From an uncultured bacterium (lineage in GTDB: Bacteria > Patescibacteriota > Minisyncoccia > Phycocordibacterales > CAIZLB01): 5,784 bases of DNA. Below the pieces are notes generated by a model. It was not told where the DNA came from and searched no databases. It was given only the letters and a program-made list of their open reading frames with translations. The position numbers were made by a program, and so were the translations under genes. The DNA lies in the NCBI GenBank assembly GCA_903952785.1, contig CAJBHC010000031.1, positions 1 to 5,784 on the forward strand, read 5' to 3'. Of the stretch, positions 4,909-5,784 are shown one piece after another (the first letter of the stretch is position 1; each line of letters begins with the position of its first letter).

Positions 4909-5766
4909 TTACCAATTAAGAGTATCTAAAACATTTTTCTCTAGCATACCAAGATTGAAAACATATTCATTGTGATTATAAGTTTCCTCAAGTGGTCTTT
5001 TTGCTGTATTCCAACCAAGACCATCGGTCACCCATATAAAATCTATATCTTGTTTCTTTAATTCATCATAAAGACTTCGAAATTCAACACATACAGTCTT
5101 TAATTTTGAGCCGCTACCATTATAAAAATTAGTCTCAAATAGTTTTATTTTTTTATTTTCTGGATTATATACTGCAAAATCAAAGCTTCTAGATGTTTTA
5201 TCAACACCAACAATAACACCCCATTTAGCCTTCATTTTGCGAGCCGTGGCTTGTCTCATGTATTCATATCCCCTTTTTTCTGAAAAATCTTTTATAAAGG
5301 CTTCAACAATGTTTTCCATAAGATTTCCACCCCTATTTTTTCTACCATTACTATCTAAACCGACTTCAACACCAATAACGTAGTCGACTAAGTTTTTTAT
5401 TCCGTCTTTCTTAAAGAGACGCGATAAGCCAGACTTTTCTAGAAATTCAAATTGTTTTTCAGTATCCCTTGAGTTTTCTGAAAAATCAAAAAATTCAGAA
5501 CTTTTGATAACCTTGTCAAAAACCTCGAGGTTATTCTCTCTGACAGCTAGTAAAATTGGTAATGCTTTTACAATATCGGGATTTGAATTACATAATTTCT
5601 TAAATTCAGATTTTAAATCTTCTTTGCCTAAGAGATAATTTAACTTATTAAGAATAATCTCCAAATCAGAATGATTTGAAAAAACCTTATTCCAGTTTAT
5701 AAAATAATCCCAAGTCTTAATCGAACTTTTAAATGTGTTAACTAAATTATTGAAATTATTATTCAT
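4909..5766 (-). CDS. Type II restriction endonuclease, DpnII/MboI family (predicted GATC cutter)
   Basis: A 285-residue protein that matches the DpnII family along nearly its whole length, including features I recall from DpnII itself. These are an N-terminal Trp-aromatic segment and NKVFSN (26-31), KLNYLLG (41-47), VKALPILLA (66-74), FEFLEKSG (106-113) and NLVDYVIGVEVGLDSNGRKN (125-144). The family core continues with MENIVEAF (150-157), FDFAVYN (195-201), LFETNFYNGSGSKLK (209-223), FIWVTDGLGWNTAK (243-256) and the terminal NLGMLE. Asp196 and Glu211 are candidate residues of the PD-(D/E)xK-like metal site. Family members cut unmethylated GATC before the G; specificity here is inferred from homology. 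It is the first gene of the cassette, with the methyltransferase following by 5 bp. The ATG at 5766 gives a length close to DpnII's (about 288), and a -10-like hexamer lies 6 nt upstream. No catalytic loss, frameshift or truncation is seen. Confidence 0.95.
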   Translation of the reverse strand: MNNNFNNLVNTFKSSIKTWDYFINWNKVFSNHSDLEIILNKLNYLLGKEDLKSEFKKLCNSNPDIVKALPILLAVRENNLEVFDKVIKSSEFFDFSENSRDTEKQFEFLEKSGLSRLFKKDGIKNLVDYVIGVEVGLDSNGRKNRGGNLMENIVEAFIKDFSEKRGYEYMRQATARKMKAKWGVIVGVDKTSRSFDFAVYNPENKKIKLFETNFYNGSGSKLKTVCVEFRSLYDELKKQDIDFIWVTDGLGWNTAKRPLEETYNHNEYVFNLGMLEKNVLDTLNW

Positions 5767-5772
5767 ATTATT

Positions 5773-5778
5773 GATATA
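5773..5778 (-). promoter_or_regulatory. -10-like hexamer upstream of the endonuclease gene
   Basis: The minus strand reads TATATC (5778-5773), ending exactly 6 nt before the ATG at 5766, the same geometry as the tspO and antitoxin promoters. It matches TATAAT at four of six positions. The window ends at 5784, so any -35 lies outside it and the call is tentative. Confidence 0.35.
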
Positions 5779-5784
5779 GGCCCA

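Noticed and set aside
1..5784. Recoding of UGA, suggested because none of the eight visible stops is TGA
   Set aside because: The genes read through as complete family-length proteins under the standard bacterial code, with glycines from normal codons. Eight stops in A+T-rich DNA is a small sample.
1..5784. CRISPR arrays, tRNA or rRNA genes, and insertion sequence ends
   Set aside because: No regularly spaced repeats, cloverleaf-like segments or terminal inverted repeats with target duplications were found; nearly all of the window is coding.

Overview
The window is a compact, low-G+C bacterial segment (roughly one third G+C by eye). Every credible gene lies on the minus strand, so the text is best read from the right end to the left. 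No start codon has a convincing Shine-Dalgarno sequence. Several genes instead have a -10-like hexamer exactly 6 nt before the ATG, which suggests leaderless mRNAs. All visible stops are TAA or TAG, but there is no sign of UGA recoding. The small proteins, tight packing and gene families (TspO, stand-alone MGMT domain, YgjP-like peptidase, Panacea toxin-antitoxin pair) fit Candidatus Patescibacteria/CPR or a similar small-genome bacterium. That placement is inference and is not proven by the sequence.

Right part (5766 down to about 3860): a restriction-modification cassette. It holds a DpnII/MboI-family restriction endonuclease, then a DNA methyltransferase that is neither the Dam-like (D12) nor the DpnA-like enzyme of the classical DpnII system, then an 81-residue protein. 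That small protein matches the N-terminal half of the Panacea (DUF4065/SocA) antitoxin domain and stops where the second half would begin.

Middle part (3824 to 2305): three small housekeeping or stress genes. They are a YgjP-like zinc metallopeptidase with an unusually basic N-terminal extension, a TspO/MBR membrane protein, and a single-domain O6-alkylguanine-DNA alkyltransferase-like protein with an intact Cys active site.

Left part (2256 to 1): an unrecognised 313-residue, helix-rich acidic protein, then a type II toxin-antitoxin operon. The antitoxin is an HTH-XRE plus Panacea fusion. Its 3' end overlaps by 17 bp the start of a RelE/ParE-like toxin gene that runs off the left edge. The promoter of this operon contains repeated GACAT units, candidates for autoregulation.

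The window therefore reads as a small defence region (type II R-M plus toxin-antitoxin) flanking repair and stress genes. The best candidates for something new are the truncated Panacea protein beside the R-M genes, the unusual partnering of a DpnII nuclease with a different methyltransferase class, and the repeated leaderless promoter geometry.
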